From positions 186,001 to 250,000 of the forward strand of contig JAGKQI010000061.1 in the NCBI GenBank assembly GCA_018806915.1: a stretch of 64,000 nucleotides of DNA. Direction: 5' to 3'. Source of the stretch: Phytophthora colocasiae. Its lineage: Eukaryota; Oomycota; Peronosporomycetes; Peronosporales; Peronosporaceae. A program made the translations under genes and the position numbers. The notes under the pieces were generated by a model, which saw only the letters and a program-made list of their open reading frames with translations, ran no database searches and was not told where the DNA came from. This document shows positions 32,213 to 43,182 of the stretch, one piece after another. Numbering within the stretch: position 1 is the stretch's first letter; each line of letters begins with the position of its first letter.

Positions 32213-32240
32213 CCCAGTAGACCGCCCCGCGTCTACTGGG
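32213..32240 (-). promoter_or_regulatory. Stem-loop enclosing the gag UAG stop (Retro-1B)
   Basis: CCCAGTAGAC / GTCTACTGGG with an 8-nt loop; the same stem as in Retro-1A at 19308-19334. One extra G in the loop and another just after the stem put the following pol frame in a different phase here. Confidence 0.7.
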
Positions 32241-33203
32241 AGCCGTCGTTTCCCTGGGCAGAGCCCAAAGCGGGACCCGCGACAGGGTTGCGGCCATTCT
32301 GGCCGGCGCGCTCTTTGCGCAGAGGGCAGTTGGGCCTCAGGTGTGTGGGACTACCACACGTGTAGCACCGACGAGTGCTCATACGCTGCACCGCAGCTCG
32401 TAGCTCGGCTACTTCATCTTCAGCATAGCTGAGGTCCATGGGTTCGGGTCCCCCGGACCCTGTGCTATTAGCACCGACCCTCGACAACTTAAAGTTGTGT
32501 TCAGCATTCAATGCCACGCTAACAGCGTCCTCAAAGGTGCGAGGATTCTGACGGAATGCCTCCGTCCTGGCCACGCCAGCTCTCAGACCTTCCATGAAGA
32601 TAGTCACAGTGACCACCTCAGGTAGAGGATCGGCAGCCATGCCGGCAATGAGCGTGCGCAGCTCTTGGACATAGTCCACCAGGTCCTTCTTGCCCTGTCG
32701 GCAAGCAAGGAAGCGTGACCGCACGCGATACGCCTGGTTAGGTGGAGCAAATACTTGCGTAAGTTTGGCCTTAAGCTCACCCCAAGTGGGGAAGGCCATT
32801 TCTACCGACGTCCCAGACGTCAAGGCCCATTCTCGTGCTCGACCTTCGAGCTTAGAGATGGCGAACGCCACGCGTTGGCCTTCCAACTGGAGCATAGCGG
32901 CCCCATGGCCATCTCGACCTCTCGGGTCCACAATAGGAGGTTCTCTCCTTCGTGCCCGTGAAAGGTCTTCACGCTGAGCGTGACGGGCTTAGCTCTCGGA
33001 GCGGGATTAACTCCTTTTACATTCCGCTGAATGTGCTCAACGAGAGCGTTCTCGTACGAGGCAAATGCCTCCAGGCGCGCGTTGACGGCCTCCGGCCCTT
33101 GAGACGCAAGGTGCGCCATACCTTCAGGGCCCAGCAAGGACGTAAGCTTGTTAAGCGTGTCCCGCTGACTCGGAGTCAAGTGAGCGTATGCTTCTGGCTC
33201 CAT
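32233..33203 (-). pseudogene. Retro-1B gag (one frameshift)
   Basis: ATG at 33203 ([10 protein letters not shown]). One base is missing at ~32899-32906 (ATGGGGCC for ATGGGAGCC), which stops the first frame; the second frame from ~32930 runs through the CCHC knuckle CYTCGSPTHLRPNC to UAG at 32235-32233. Elsewhere identical in layout to Retro-1A gag, without the two frameshifts of that copy. Confidence 0.9.
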
Positions 33204-33241
33204 TCTCACAGAGAAACAGTCTTCAACTCAGGAGTTGGATT

Positions 33242-33258
33242 GACTACTAGTGCTACCA
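33242..33258 (-). other. Retro-1B primer binding site
   Basis: TGGTAGCACTAGTAGTC on the minus strand, 2 nt inside the 5' LTR, one base different from Retro-1A. Confidence 0.7.
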
Positions 33259-33260
33259 GA

Positions 33261-33671
33261 TGCAGCGGGGCTGCGTAGGTGTGCACGGCACAGAGGAAGT
33301 TGGGTTGACTCGTAGAGTCCTGCTTGCAAGGCACTAGCCTTCGGTTCTATACAAGAACCAAGTAGTCCACTAAATACGGGACTCACAGAGTCAGTGTCCC
33401 TATAACAAAGGACTAACACTAACTATGTAAAATGCAAACTGATTTTTATGTATTTTATTGCCCTAATCCTGAATGTAACGGATTTAGTATCTAACATACT
33501 AAATCCTAATCAAATGTAATGTGTGGCTCTGAGCTAACAGCCAGCAACTGGCTACATGTGTGACGTGTGAGAAACACTATGTGTTGTACACGGATCTGTG
33601 ACTTGTGACCTGGATGGTGTATACCACACCTATTGTAGCCAAGGCGCGCAGCGCCGTGTAACCCCGTTACA
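33261..33671 (-). repeat. Retro-1B 5' LTR
   Basis: 411 bp, identical to the 3' LTR (25797-26207) except for a small cluster of differences near the AATAAA region (33449-33454). Followed by CGATG (33672-33676). Confidence 0.93.
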
Positions 33672-33676
33672 CGATG

Positions 33677-34890
33677 GCTGACGAATGGATCCAGATCGAT
33701 GTTCGTCTGGATCTCGCCAGCGATGAATGGATGGCGTCTTGGTCAAGTGAGACTAAGTGATTGGAGAACCCGTCGTGCGGTCCCGCGTGGCGGCTCAGGG
33801 TCGGAGGAGAAAAGGGCGCCTTGCCTGAGGTCGCATGAGAAGGAGATCAAGGCGGCAGAGGGTCGGGATCGGTGTGATCTATGGTGGGCCGGTGACAACA
33901 TAACCGTGAGATGCTGCCGAGGGGACCTGATGGCAGTGTTAGTCGCGTGGGGAGTGGTGATCAAGTCTGGGAAGCTCAAGACCTGGAATGTCGACGACGC
34001 AGGCACGCGAGATCAAGTATGAAGGCTGCTGATCGGGATCATTGTTCAAGACGGTGGACCAAGATCGATGACCGAGATGGTTGATCGAGATCGGCTGATC
34101 GCCTGATCGCCTGATCGCCAGATCGCCAGATCGGCAGATCGAGATCGCGATCAGGGGTTAGGTGAGATCAAGATCGAAGATCGGAAGGGCAGCTGTGTAG
34201 CCGGATGTCAGGTAATCGTAGGATAGCAGATGAGGATGGGGCTAGTAGACATAGGAATAACCATAAACAGAATCGAATTTGCTCTGGACATCACAAGTGC
34301 CTTCGTTCAAGACCGGAACTGGGAATTACATTGGCCCCCCGGCATCAAGAAGGTAAGGAGAAGAGATCTAGCATAGAGGTTAATTCTGGATAATACATTG
34401 GCCAGTTTTACCCTATCTAGTGATCTATCCTTTACGTGCGAACTACGGATCGGAAGGAATTGGCTGCTTGGCCTGACGATCTCGTCGACTCTCAACCCAT
34501 CAAGACACCCGCTATAGGAAGCGGCAAGCATCGTAAAGGAAGGGACCGGATCCCCAACATTGGACCTTTGGAAGACCTGGATCGAAGACCAGGTGACCGG
34601 ATCAAGGCTCGAGAACTCGCCTGTGACCCGGATCAACCCCTCCGAGGTAGAGTGAAGTATTCCCACGCTATCTCACACCCCCTACGTCACCCAAGACATT
34701 CTTCTCGTCCCAAGACATCTTCAGAAGTCACCTGGAAGAGCGTAACCCGCCTACCGACGGGTACACAAGGTGAACACTACACGCAGCAAGATCACGGATC
34801 ATCGGGGACCCCTCCGTTAGTCGGTGTCTGGGCGCAAGTGGCGATCGCGATCGGCCTCAACCAGATTTTGGCCAGATCCGCTCCACCACA
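33677..34890 (+). repeat. Gypsy-2 5' LTR, second part
   Basis: Continues the LTR after Retro-1B, ending CTCCACCACA. It contains an array of GATCGCC/GATCGG short repeats (34070-34160) that differs in copy number from the 3' LTR, which explains the ~10-bp length difference. Confidence 0.93.
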
Positions 34891-34891
34891 A

Positions 34892-34909
34892 TGGTGCGCG
34901 TGCCGGATC
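34892..34909 (+). other. Gypsy-2 primer binding site
   Basis: TGGTGCGCGTGCCGGATC starts 1 nt after the 5' LTR and begins with TGG as expected for a tRNA 3' end complement. The tRNA is not identified. Confidence 0.6.
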
Positions 34910-35311
34910 TTCTGGTGACTTCGGATATCACCGTGAGTCCCAAGAAGATGTCAAGATTAAGGAAGAACAAGGGGAAGAAGTGCCTACGAATGTTGGATCG
35001 GCGGAGGCACCACTGAAAACGGAAAGATCCACAGATCAGCAGAGTTCTGGGAGGATCTCTACTGACAGGCACGAGGCAGACCTGGATCGCAATCCAGATC
35101 TTGAAGAAAAACCTCGAATTCCTCCCAAGGCCCCTTCGAGGCCACCGCGGATCTCGATGAGAATCGAGATCCGCACACGAGCGATAAGGAATCAGCAAAG
35201 CTGAAACCTAATCTGCTCACCAAGTCCACTGTTGCCTCAAGATCGACCAAGAAAAAGAAGATCAAGAGCACCCGGACGAAATTGAAAGCTCCAGACTCAG
35301 AGCCAGAAGAC

Positions 35312-37218
35312 ATGATCAGCCAGGGATCGACGATTACCAAGGACGCGATCGAGCAGGCCTATTACAGGAAGATGCTAAGCGAGACCTTGCTTAACGACCC
35401 CGTTCTTACGATCATACAAGTCCGCCAGATCGGTAACCTCACCGGCCCAGTGTCGAAACCCCGGACTAGCTCGGACCGCCTGAACGCGGTGAAGATTCTA
35501 CTTGATCTGCTCCAAGAGGCTGGTTTAGTGGCTGGAGAATTCGACCCAAACTCTCTATTTGACCTGGAACTGGAAGCGATTCAGTATGCAACCCATGACC
35601 TATTCAACTCTCTCAAAGTCTTGGTCGGCGAACGCCCACTGACGCCCGATCTAGGTTATCAGACTGGATCGTCATGCTACGCGTCAGCGACCTCGGAACC
35701 AGATTCCGACAGCCCGAGAAGGCTGCAACGCATGTCGTTAGGCCCCTCCGGTGCCAAATTTGTGAAATCGCGTATGAAGAAACAAGATACACGATCGATG
35801 GCCACGAAACTGGAGGCTAAGACACCTGATCAGCAAGAAAATCGCCGGACCCGGACAGACCAGACCGCGCCGACGACTAATTCCACGGGATCGAGCAACA
35901 AGCTGGACGACTACTTTCAAATGGCGATGGATCGTTTCTTAAAAGAACGGAATCTCGCGACACCCCGATCGCCGATAAAAGGGGAGTTGGATGTTGAAAT
36001 GGAGTCCGTTACGGCCTCGGATCCGGATGCATGGGAATACGATCCGGACGATATGGGCATACCAAGTTCCGGTGGACAGATGTCGAGCCGAGCAGCGATC
36101 GCATCCGCGGCGATCGGTCAAGGAGGATCGTCGATGATCCAGCGGGTCCGGATCTCAGCAATCTCAGATCTGAAAGATTTTGCGGGTAAAGATCTGGACG
36201 AAGATCGCGCTCGGGCCTGGATCAGTAAGGTCAAGTCAGCGTTCCAGCGTGATCAGGCTACGGAAGAAGAAAAATGCCTCACGTTTGCAGATCTGATGGT
36301 GGGACCGGCAAAGAACTGGTACAGGCAGCTCAGTCGAACGACGAAAACCAAGTGGGCGGATCTGCTGGACAGTTTCCAGACCCAGTATTGTGGGTTGGGT
36401 ATGTCGGTCGCGTGGCAATACTATCACGCTCGCAAGCGATCGGAAGAAACTCCCCTTGATTACCTCTACCGGCTCAACGTGGCGGCTTTACGTGCTAGAC
36501 TGAAGATCAAGGATGGGAGCCCTAAGGCCCGCCGGGAACATGTAGACCACTACATCGAGACATTCGGAGATCCGGAGTTAGCTGATCGGCTGACCCTACT
36601 CCGACTGAGCGACGTCGATGAACTGGAGGAGGTACTTCGTGCCCGGGAACGGGCGAAAAGCAGACAACGTAAATCTGCGTTCGGATCGAAGTACAGACAA
36701 AAGGCACCGGCCAGTGCCCCGGCGGCACCCACCCGAGCGGTGGTACGGGCGATCCAAGCCCAAGATCCGAGCTCGGAATCAGAGGAAGTATCCGGATCGG
36801 ACGGATCCGATTCTGAAGGCGATCTCCGGAGGATATATCTTGCCGCGTCGGAAGACAAGCAGATCGGCACTGGGGGCGTTCCCCACCAACAGGATCAGTC
36901 GCGATCGCAGGTGAACGCGCAAGATCGAGGCCGGATCGCGGATCGCAGGGGTACGTCAGACCACGATCGAGGTCGCTGTTCACACTGTGGATCGCGGAAG
37001 CATACGGATCTGGACTGCTGGAGACGTCTAACTTGTGAAAAGTGCGGGAAGAGGGTCACCCAACGGATCGCTGTCTGTATACCTGCCGTGGTTGTGGGGA
37101 GATCCATGAAGCTGGAGAATGCCCCATGGAAGAATTCTACAACCAGATCCGCAAGTGGTACGACCCGACCCGACATGCCGGATTGTTCCCCGAGAAGGTG
37201 GAAAAGATGTTAAACTAG
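35312..37218 (+). pseudogene. Gypsy-2 gag (frameshift in the zinc knuckle)
   Basis: First in-frame ATG is 35312 (MISQGSTITKDAIEQ); the frame is open further upstream with a Lys-rich stretch, so the true start is uncertain. The capsid-like region (ARAWISKVKSAFQRDQ, GPAKNWYRQLS, DYLYRLNVAALRARLK) is followed by CCHC-type knuckles, CSHCGSRKHTDLDC and CEKCGK... The second knuckle is interrupted by a 1-nt shift near 37040; in the other frame GHPTDRC and CRGCGEIHEAGEC follow, and the reading ends at a TAG at 37216-37218. Confidence 0.82.
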
Positions 37219-37439
37219 GACGCTCGCCGGTTTGGAAACCGGTACGAGCCGAGCGTTCTGAGTACTGCATCTATGCATATGTGAACAAGAAATCGAGAGA
37301 TCAAGATAGGAGAATTCGGATCTGCGCGGTAATACATGTAAGTTGCATTCGTATACTGCTAAGATCGCGAGTCTTCCCCGGATCGATGAGTTCTCTCGAT
37401 CTGGTGCGGAAGTGGCTCTGGATCTCAAGGAAGGAGAGT

Positions 37440-38621
37440 CCAGGGGGTATTGGAAATACCACGCACCCGGAAAATAGTTCCGCCAAGCCAAGATCTCAGG
37501 CAAGATCAATCACGAAAGAGCGATCTTGCTCCTGGACACTGGCGCCGAGGTATCCATCTTGGATACCGCCTTTGCTCGTAAGGTTGGGTGCCACTTTGAC
37601 ACTAGTCAGAGACAGGAGTGTGTTGGGATCGGTGATAATGTGTACACCACCGAGGGAAGAACGAGGATCAAGATCACGCTTGCGGGATACTTGGTCTACT
37701 TTTTCGATATTTGGATCGGGGATCTATCCGGGCAAGATGCGATCCTGGGTATGGATTTTGGCGATCCCGGCTGGAGTCCGGATGGATCTGGCGAAGGGAT
37801 CGATGTGCTTACCTAATGAAGTGGGGATCCCACTTAGTGGTCGCAAGAGATTATACGGGGAGAAGGTAAGATCGGTAAAATTGGAGGAAGATCTACATAT
37901 CCCAGTTGGGGGATCTGAAGAGATCGCATCGAGAGTGAAATTATCGGCGACAGAAAAATTGTGGGTGACCAGAGGCGACCAATGGGTACCTACAGTGGTG
38001 AATGGACCCGGCCGAACTCGGTACTTAGTGATCACGAATTTGAGCGAGAAGATTTTACGACTGGATCACAGATTACATGTTGGAATGGTACTTGATCAGG
38101 AAAAAGTGCCTCGATTCCCCGGGTTTGTGTCGATCGGATCCCGACGTTACATGGAGTGGCAGAATCTAGCTCTAGAAGCGACTGTGGACGCAAGACCAGA
38201 ACCTCAGGAATCCGTGGAGATCCCCTTACCGTCGGTCGAACGGCCGACCTACGTTACGCCGCGATCCATACTCCGCCGAGGTGGGGCAACCAGGACCGAC
38301 CCTGATCCTGCACCAATATCGACACCGGAACCGCGATCACCAACCGATACAGCCGAAGTCAAGGTCGCATTCATCGATCCCCAACCGGATCCCATGGATA
38401 CCCCACCGATCACGATCAGTTCCGACAAGACCCCGAGTGGCGAAGCTGGGGGCGGTGAGACTGAGACGAATGAGAGCTTGCCAGATCAGGCCCCAGATCG
38501 GACAGATCGGACATGCGAAGAAGAGATCGAGGAAAAACAGAAAAACCAGATTTTCAAATCGAGATCAAACATGAATCCGACGCCGATGCCGTCCCCAGGG
38601 TTAAAGACACCCCGATCTTGA
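37440..38621 (+). pseudogene. Gypsy-2 protease and linker (frameshifted)
   Basis: Retropepsin motif LLLDTGAEVSILDTAF at ~37524 and flap-like/hydrophobic part ending DAILGMDF near 37757. After that a shift of frame is needed to continue with RMDLAKGSMCLPNEVGIPL, then a Pro/Asp/Thr-rich linker up to ~38600, where another shift leads into the RT frame. These may be mutations or base-call errors; a programmed shift at both places is less likely. Confidence 0.75.
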
Positions 38622-41548
38622 CAGCCAAGGACGATAGGCTGCGTGATCAATCAACGGATGAACCGGATCCGACATCTCCTGAAGGGATCGAGAACGCTGA
38701 TCAGACCCACTTACACGAAAGTGGTGATTTTTCGACCGAAGATCTAGCCGATAATCTCGCAGTAGTACCAGAGATCCAGATCTCCACCACCGAAGAAGTC
38801 AGGATTGAAGATCTGCAAGTAGGGAATCCGGGATCGGCTACCCCGGAGGAGATCGAGAAACTTCGACAGATTATTTGGAAGAAGCGACATCTCCTGATCG
38901 GAAAGGGAAACGCACTTCCTCCAGCGGCCAAGGGTGTTATATGCGATATCGACGTGGGTGATGCAAAGCCGATCGCACAACGAGTCCGAAAGGTGGCGCC
39001 ACAGTTTCGCGAGAAAGTATCGGATCTTATCAAAGGACTCCTAGCTGCCAAGATCATTCGGCCATCGACATCGCCATGGGCATCTCCGATCGTGGTGATC
39101 ATCAAGAAGAACGGTGTAGACATCCGACTATGTATCGATTATCGGCTGGTGAACGGTCTCACAAGGCTGATGATCTACCCGATGCCTTTGATCAATGACC
39201 TGTTAGAAGATCTTGACAAGGTTCTGTGGTATTGTTCATTAGACATGGCGAGTGGATTCTGGGTCGTATCAATGACCGATCGAGCTCGCGCGATCTCAGC
39301 TTTCATCACCCCGTTCGGCCTCTTCGAGTGGAATCGCATGCCGTTCGGGCTGAAGAACGCCCCTCAGATCTATCAACGTCTTGTGGACAATGCCCTATAT
39401 GGATTTTTGAAGATCACCCAGTCCGGAGATGTGGAAAACTCTGCGGATGTGTTCGAATCAGGAATCCCGGAAGATCCCGGTCGTCCGTCGGTGCTAGGTC
39501 GGAGATCATACATCGACGATATCTTGATCACGGCTGGATCATGGGATCAAATGTGCGATCGGGTGGAAGGCCTATTGGAGGCCTGCGATAAGTGGAATCT
39601 CTCGATCAGTGTGGCAAAGAGCTTCTGGGGCATGGATAAGGTGGAATATCTCGGACACAAAGTGTCGATCGATGGATTGGAGGCAAACCCGAAGGACCTG
39701 AAGTCTCTGACGGATCTACCATTCCCTGGATCACTCCGATCCATGCAATCGTTCCTTGGAAGTTTGAATTACTATAGACGGTTCATCGAGGATTATGCGA
39801 TCTATGCATCGGTCCTATATGAACTACGTGAGGTGGAGTTCGCAGAACTGAAGAAGCGACCAGATCTACGAAAGATCATGGATAGCATGGACCTGATCAC
39901 TCAAGATCCCGTCGCGCTTAAGTCGGATCGGGATAGATCGCTAGATATCCCGACTCAAAGAAGCGATAGTACAACGGATCCTGACTTGGGGGCGATGTCT
40001 TCACCCTGTTCAAGCGAGATCGGAACCAACCTGGGCCTAAAGACTGGTGACGAGAGGTGGGGTAGGGCATACAGGGCGTTTACAGCCTTGAAGACCAAGA
40101 TCGCGTCGACCCCGATCCTTCGCCACTTCGACACGACGAAGTTACCCGTGGTGATCGTGTACGCTAGTGACTGGGCGATTTCCGCCGCACTAATGCAGGA
40201 ACACGACCAGATCTACCACCCGGTCGCGTTTGCCAGCCGAACCTTGAAGACCAACGAGCTGAATTATAATGTTGCCGAAAAGGAGGTGTTAGCTCTACTT
40301 CGGATCTTGGACCTACACTACACCTTGTTGGTGGGACGTCGGATCAAGGTCCTAACCCGACACTCCACGCTTGCCTGGCTGTTCAAGTCTGCCGGCCTCC
40401 AAGGGCGTCTGGGACAATGGTCTGCACTTCTATCCCCATGGACACTCGAGATCACGAAGTGTACGAAGGGAGAGGATGAAATACTGGGGGCGATCGCAGC
40501 TAGTATAACACTCAGATCGGAGATCGACGAAGCTCTGATCGCGATCGCGCCGCGAAAGGAGCCAAAACGTCGGATCCAGATGCCGATTCCCACTGTAGAC
40601 CCAGATGAGGAGTTGTGGGTTATAAGTTTCGACGGATCGGCACGCGTGAAACGAGGAGGAGGCGCTTTCAGCGCGATCGTGTGGAGTTTACCAGAGTGGA
40701 AGGTGATCAAGGCTAGATCGGATTATGCTGAAAGCCTCACTGTCAATGAAGCGGAATACCGTGGACTCTTGCTAGGTCTTGGCATGATCGCACAGTTAGA
40801 ACGCCGCCGTTTGGTCGTTTGTGGCGATTCGAATCTGGTAATCCGACAAGTCCGGGGCGAGATCGACTGCAAGGCGCCAGGATTGACGCTACTGAAACAG
40901 AAGGTGCTAGATCACTTGCGGAATTGGGGAGATCACGAGCTGGTCCATGTGAAGAGAGACTGGAATGGGAGCGCAGATAGCTTGGCGAGTGCCGCGCTGC
41001 AGCGAGGAAGCGGGATCGAAGTCCACGATGAGACAGATCGATGCGATCTGATCACCCTGAATCGGCTTAATGAGGTGTTGATCCCTCGAGTTGAAGATCG
41101 ATCTGTGCAAGTGTCGGCAGTAGCCACGCGTGCAGCCCGAGCGCGACCTGGCGCCGCTGTCTTGCGAGAGGAACTGATCCGGGAGATGCGGGTTGATCGG
41201 ATCAGGCGAGCCCAGGACGAGGAGGTCTGGATCGCAGGACTAAAGAAGTACCTGGCTGGGCAGATCGCGGATCTTACTCGAGCCGAATCCGGATCCTACG
41301 CCAAGATCGCCTCCGAGTACGAGGTAGATGAACAAGATCTGTTGTTTTACTGCCCACCAGGGCCGAGATCAAGAGGTGATCGCGATCGCCTGATGAGACT
41401 TGTGGTCCCAGAAACGCTACAGCAGGATGTCCTCCACCACTACCATACGACTCTGGAAGGGGGACATCAAGGGATCGGACGCACTTATCAGCGGATCCGA
41501 GATCATTTCCACTGGAGGGATTATATCGGAGCGTGCAGCGATACGTAG
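38513..41548 (+). CDS. Gypsy-2 RT with Ty3-type RNase H plus a second RNase H
   Basis: About 1011 residues open. RT: PSTSPWASPIVVIIKKNG, RLCIDYRLVNGLT, YCSLDMASGFW, RMPFGLKNAPQIYQRL and the catalytic YIDDILITAG at ~39509. Then the Ty3-type RNase H (VIVYASDWAISAALMQE, VAFASRTLKTNELNY, LLVGRRIKVLTRHSTLAWL). Then a second complete RNase H fold at ~40612-41010 with D in VISFDGSARV, E in VNEAEYRGLL, D in VVCGDSNLVI and D in NGSADSLASA. The second domain resembles archaeal-type RNase HI as found in plant Tat-lineage elements. The N-terminal part of integrase (HHYHTTLEGGHQGI) follows before the stop. Confidence 0.9.
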   Translation: MRRRDRGKTEKPDFQIEIKHESDADAVPRVKDTPILTAKDDRLRDQSTDEPDPTSPEGIENADQTHLHESGDFSTEDLADNLAVVPEIQISTTEEVRIEDLQVGNPGSATPEEIEKLRQIIWKKRHLLIGKGNALPPAAKGVICDIDVGDAKPIAQRVRKVAPQFREKVSDLIKGLLAAKIIRPSTSPWASPIVVIIKKNGVDIRLCIDYRLVNGLTRLMIYPMPLINDLLEDLDKVLWYCSLDMASGFWVVSMTDRARAISAFITPFGLFEWNRMPFGLKNAPQIYQRLVDNALYGFLKITQSGDVENSADVFESGIPEDPGRPSVLGRRSYIDDILITAGSWDQMCDRVEGLLEACDKWNLSISVAKSFWGMDKVEYLGHKVSIDGLEANPKDLKSLTDLPFPGSLRSMQSFLGSLNYYRRFIEDYAIYASVLYELREVEFAELKKRPDLRKIMDSMDLITQDPVALKSDRDRSLDIPTQRSDSTTDPDLGAMSSPCSSEIGTNLGLKTGDERWGRAYRAFTALKTKIASTPILRHFDTTKLPVVIVYASDWAISAALMQEHDQIYHPVAFASRTLKTNELNYNVAEKEVLALLRILDLHYTLLVGRRIKVLTRHSTLAWLFKSAGLQGRLGQWSALLSPWTLEITKCTKGEDEILGAIAASITLRSEIDEALIAIAPRKEPKRRIQMPIPTVDPDEELWVISFDGSARVKRGGGAFSAIVWSLPEWKVIKARSDYAESLTVNEAEYRGLLLGLGMIAQLERRRLVVCGDSNLVIRQVRGEIDCKAPGLTLLKQKVLDHLRNWGDHELVHVKRDWNGSADSLASAALQRGSGIEVHDETDRCDLITLNRLNEVLIPRVEDRSVQVSAVATRAARARPGAAVLREELIREMRVDRIRRAQDEEVWIAGLKKYLAGQIADLTRAESGSYAKIASEYEVDEQDLLFYCPPGPRSRGDRDRLMRLVVPETLQQDVLHHYHTTLEGGHQGIGRTYQRIRDHFHWRDYIGACSDT

Positions 41549-42808
41549 GCGAGTGTGTAGACTGTGAGACCGGAAAGGGGAGACCCACGATCCGGGGCGA
41601 GTCGCCTGGGAATCTGCAAGCGACATACCCATTCCAGATCATAGCGATGGATCACATACCCTCCCTGCCCAGATCCAACAAAGGCAACACCGAACTACTG
41701 ATCTGGGTCGATCTGTTCACGGGATATGTGATCGCAAAGGCCAGTTCCTCCCGATCGGCCCAGACCGTCGCGGAATCTTATGAAGAATGCGTGTTCCGCA
41801 GATTTGGTGCTAGCGAGATGATCAGGCACGATCGAGAACCGGGTTTCATGTCCGACTTCTTCAGATCGTTCAATAAGATCCTGGGGCAGCGACAACGGGC
41901 GACGATGGCCTACCGGCCGCAAGCCAACGGGACTGCGGAACGGATGGTGCAAACGGCGACTAGGGCGATCAAGATGTATGTTCAAGATCTCGATCAGAAG
42001 GACTGGGATGAATACGCGGAGAGACTGACGTTCGCCATTAATACGGCTCACGATCGGGTTCGGGGAGATACCCCTCATTACCTGGTACATGGATGGGATC
42101 CGAGATCGACGTTGGAGGCAACGATCCCGATCGGATCGACCAGACGCCACGATCGCGATCCAAGACGGTGGAGGTATCGGGTTCAGAGATACTACCAGCA
42201 GTCGCGAGAGCAGGTCAACGCTAGACTACGAGAGGCGATTGCAGATCGAGCCGATCGGCACAATGAGGATGTCGATCCGCATCAGATCGAAGCTGGATCA
42301 CGAGTTTGGCTATACCTAGATCGTGTGAAGGAAGGGTATGCACGTAAACTCGCTCACCTTTGGCACGGCCCGTTCCGTGTTGCAGAGAAGCTCAACGAAT
42401 TCACGATCAAGCTGGAGATCGCGGGATCTGATTACCATATCTTTCCAGTGGTCCATGTTTCTAAGCTAAAGCTGGTGCGGAATTTTCCGGATCGACCGCG
42501 GGTCGAGTTGACTGTGGATGAAGCAGATCGGCTAGATTTCGATGAGATCCTCCTTCCGGAGGACAGTTGGGTCCCAGATCTGGATGCCGACGAGTACGAG
42601 GTCGAACGGATCTCGGACATGCGAAGTGTGGAAACGGACTCGCTACGGCCGGATCTATCGTGAATTCCTGGTGCACTGGGTCGGTTATGATGAACCAACT
42701 TGGGTCGACGAAGCTGATCTTAACTGTGGAGCCATACTGAGCGCGTTCCTACGTGATCATGCTAACCGAAATCGGTTTGGCGTGATGCAGTCGCACGAAG
42801 AGGTGTAG
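41533..42808 (+). pseudogene. Gypsy-2 integrase and chromodomain (frameshifted)
   Basis: Integrase continues in a new frame from ~41533: zinc region CVDCETGKG, catalytic Asp in IIAMDHIPSLP, Asp in IRHDREPGFMSDFF and Glu in ANGTAERMVQ. The C-terminal part (RVWLYLDRV, FPVVHVSKLKLVR) is followed by an acidic stretch and a chromodomain start (EYEVERISDMRSVE); a further shift near 42620 leads to YREFLVHWVGYDEPTWVDEADL, the rest of the chromodomain, ending at 42808. So integrase is separated from RT by one shift near 41540 and the chromodomain is split by another. Confidence 0.85.
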
Positions 42809-43182
42809 ACGCAGAGAAGGCGACGTGACCGGGTCACAACGCCGAGATCGCGGATGCTGATCTGGATGTCTATCTGGATCGGATGTGGAGATTTTATATT
42901 TTTCGTGGAGATTTTATATTTTTCTTGTATATGCATGTGAAACCGGAGTGATTGGATGGAAGGTGTGGAGATTTCGAAGATGCTAAATGGGATCGAAACT
43001 GTGGAGTAAGTATGGAGAAGAACGCTGGTTTTTGAAGCTGGAAAGATTACGTGGAATTGAAAAGAGGCTAGGCTGGAGTCAGGATCGCGTGGCGAAGTAC
43101 CGGATCGTGATAGAGAATATGTAAGCGTGCTGACCGACTCCGGGCTCAGCTGATCACCTCCGGACTGGTCGAGATCGCGGGA
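42809..43182 (+). other. Gypsy-2 spacer after pol, with a 2 x 20 bp tandem repeat
   Basis: Non-coding. Two exact copies of GTGGAGATTTTATATTTTTC stand in tandem at 42885-42924. Otherwise nothing recognised. Confidence 0.7.

Larger units (their letters stand above)
25797..33671 (-). mobile_element. Retro-1B: inverted Ty3/gypsy element inside the Gypsy-2 5' LTR
   Basis: 7875 bp with 411-bp LTRs and a 5-bp duplication CGATG (25792-25796, 33672-33676). Gag, protease, RT, RNase H and integrase are nearly identical to Retro-1A, and R-U5 of the LTR is similar, but U3 and the whole region between integrase and the 3' LTR differ. Like 1A it carries single-base indels, at other positions. Confidence 0.95.

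Noticed and set aside
33675..34890. Gypsy-2 LTR starting at TGGCTGACG
   Set aside because: The 3' copy extends 121 bp further left; the apparent start at 33677 is only the edge of the Retro-1B insertion.
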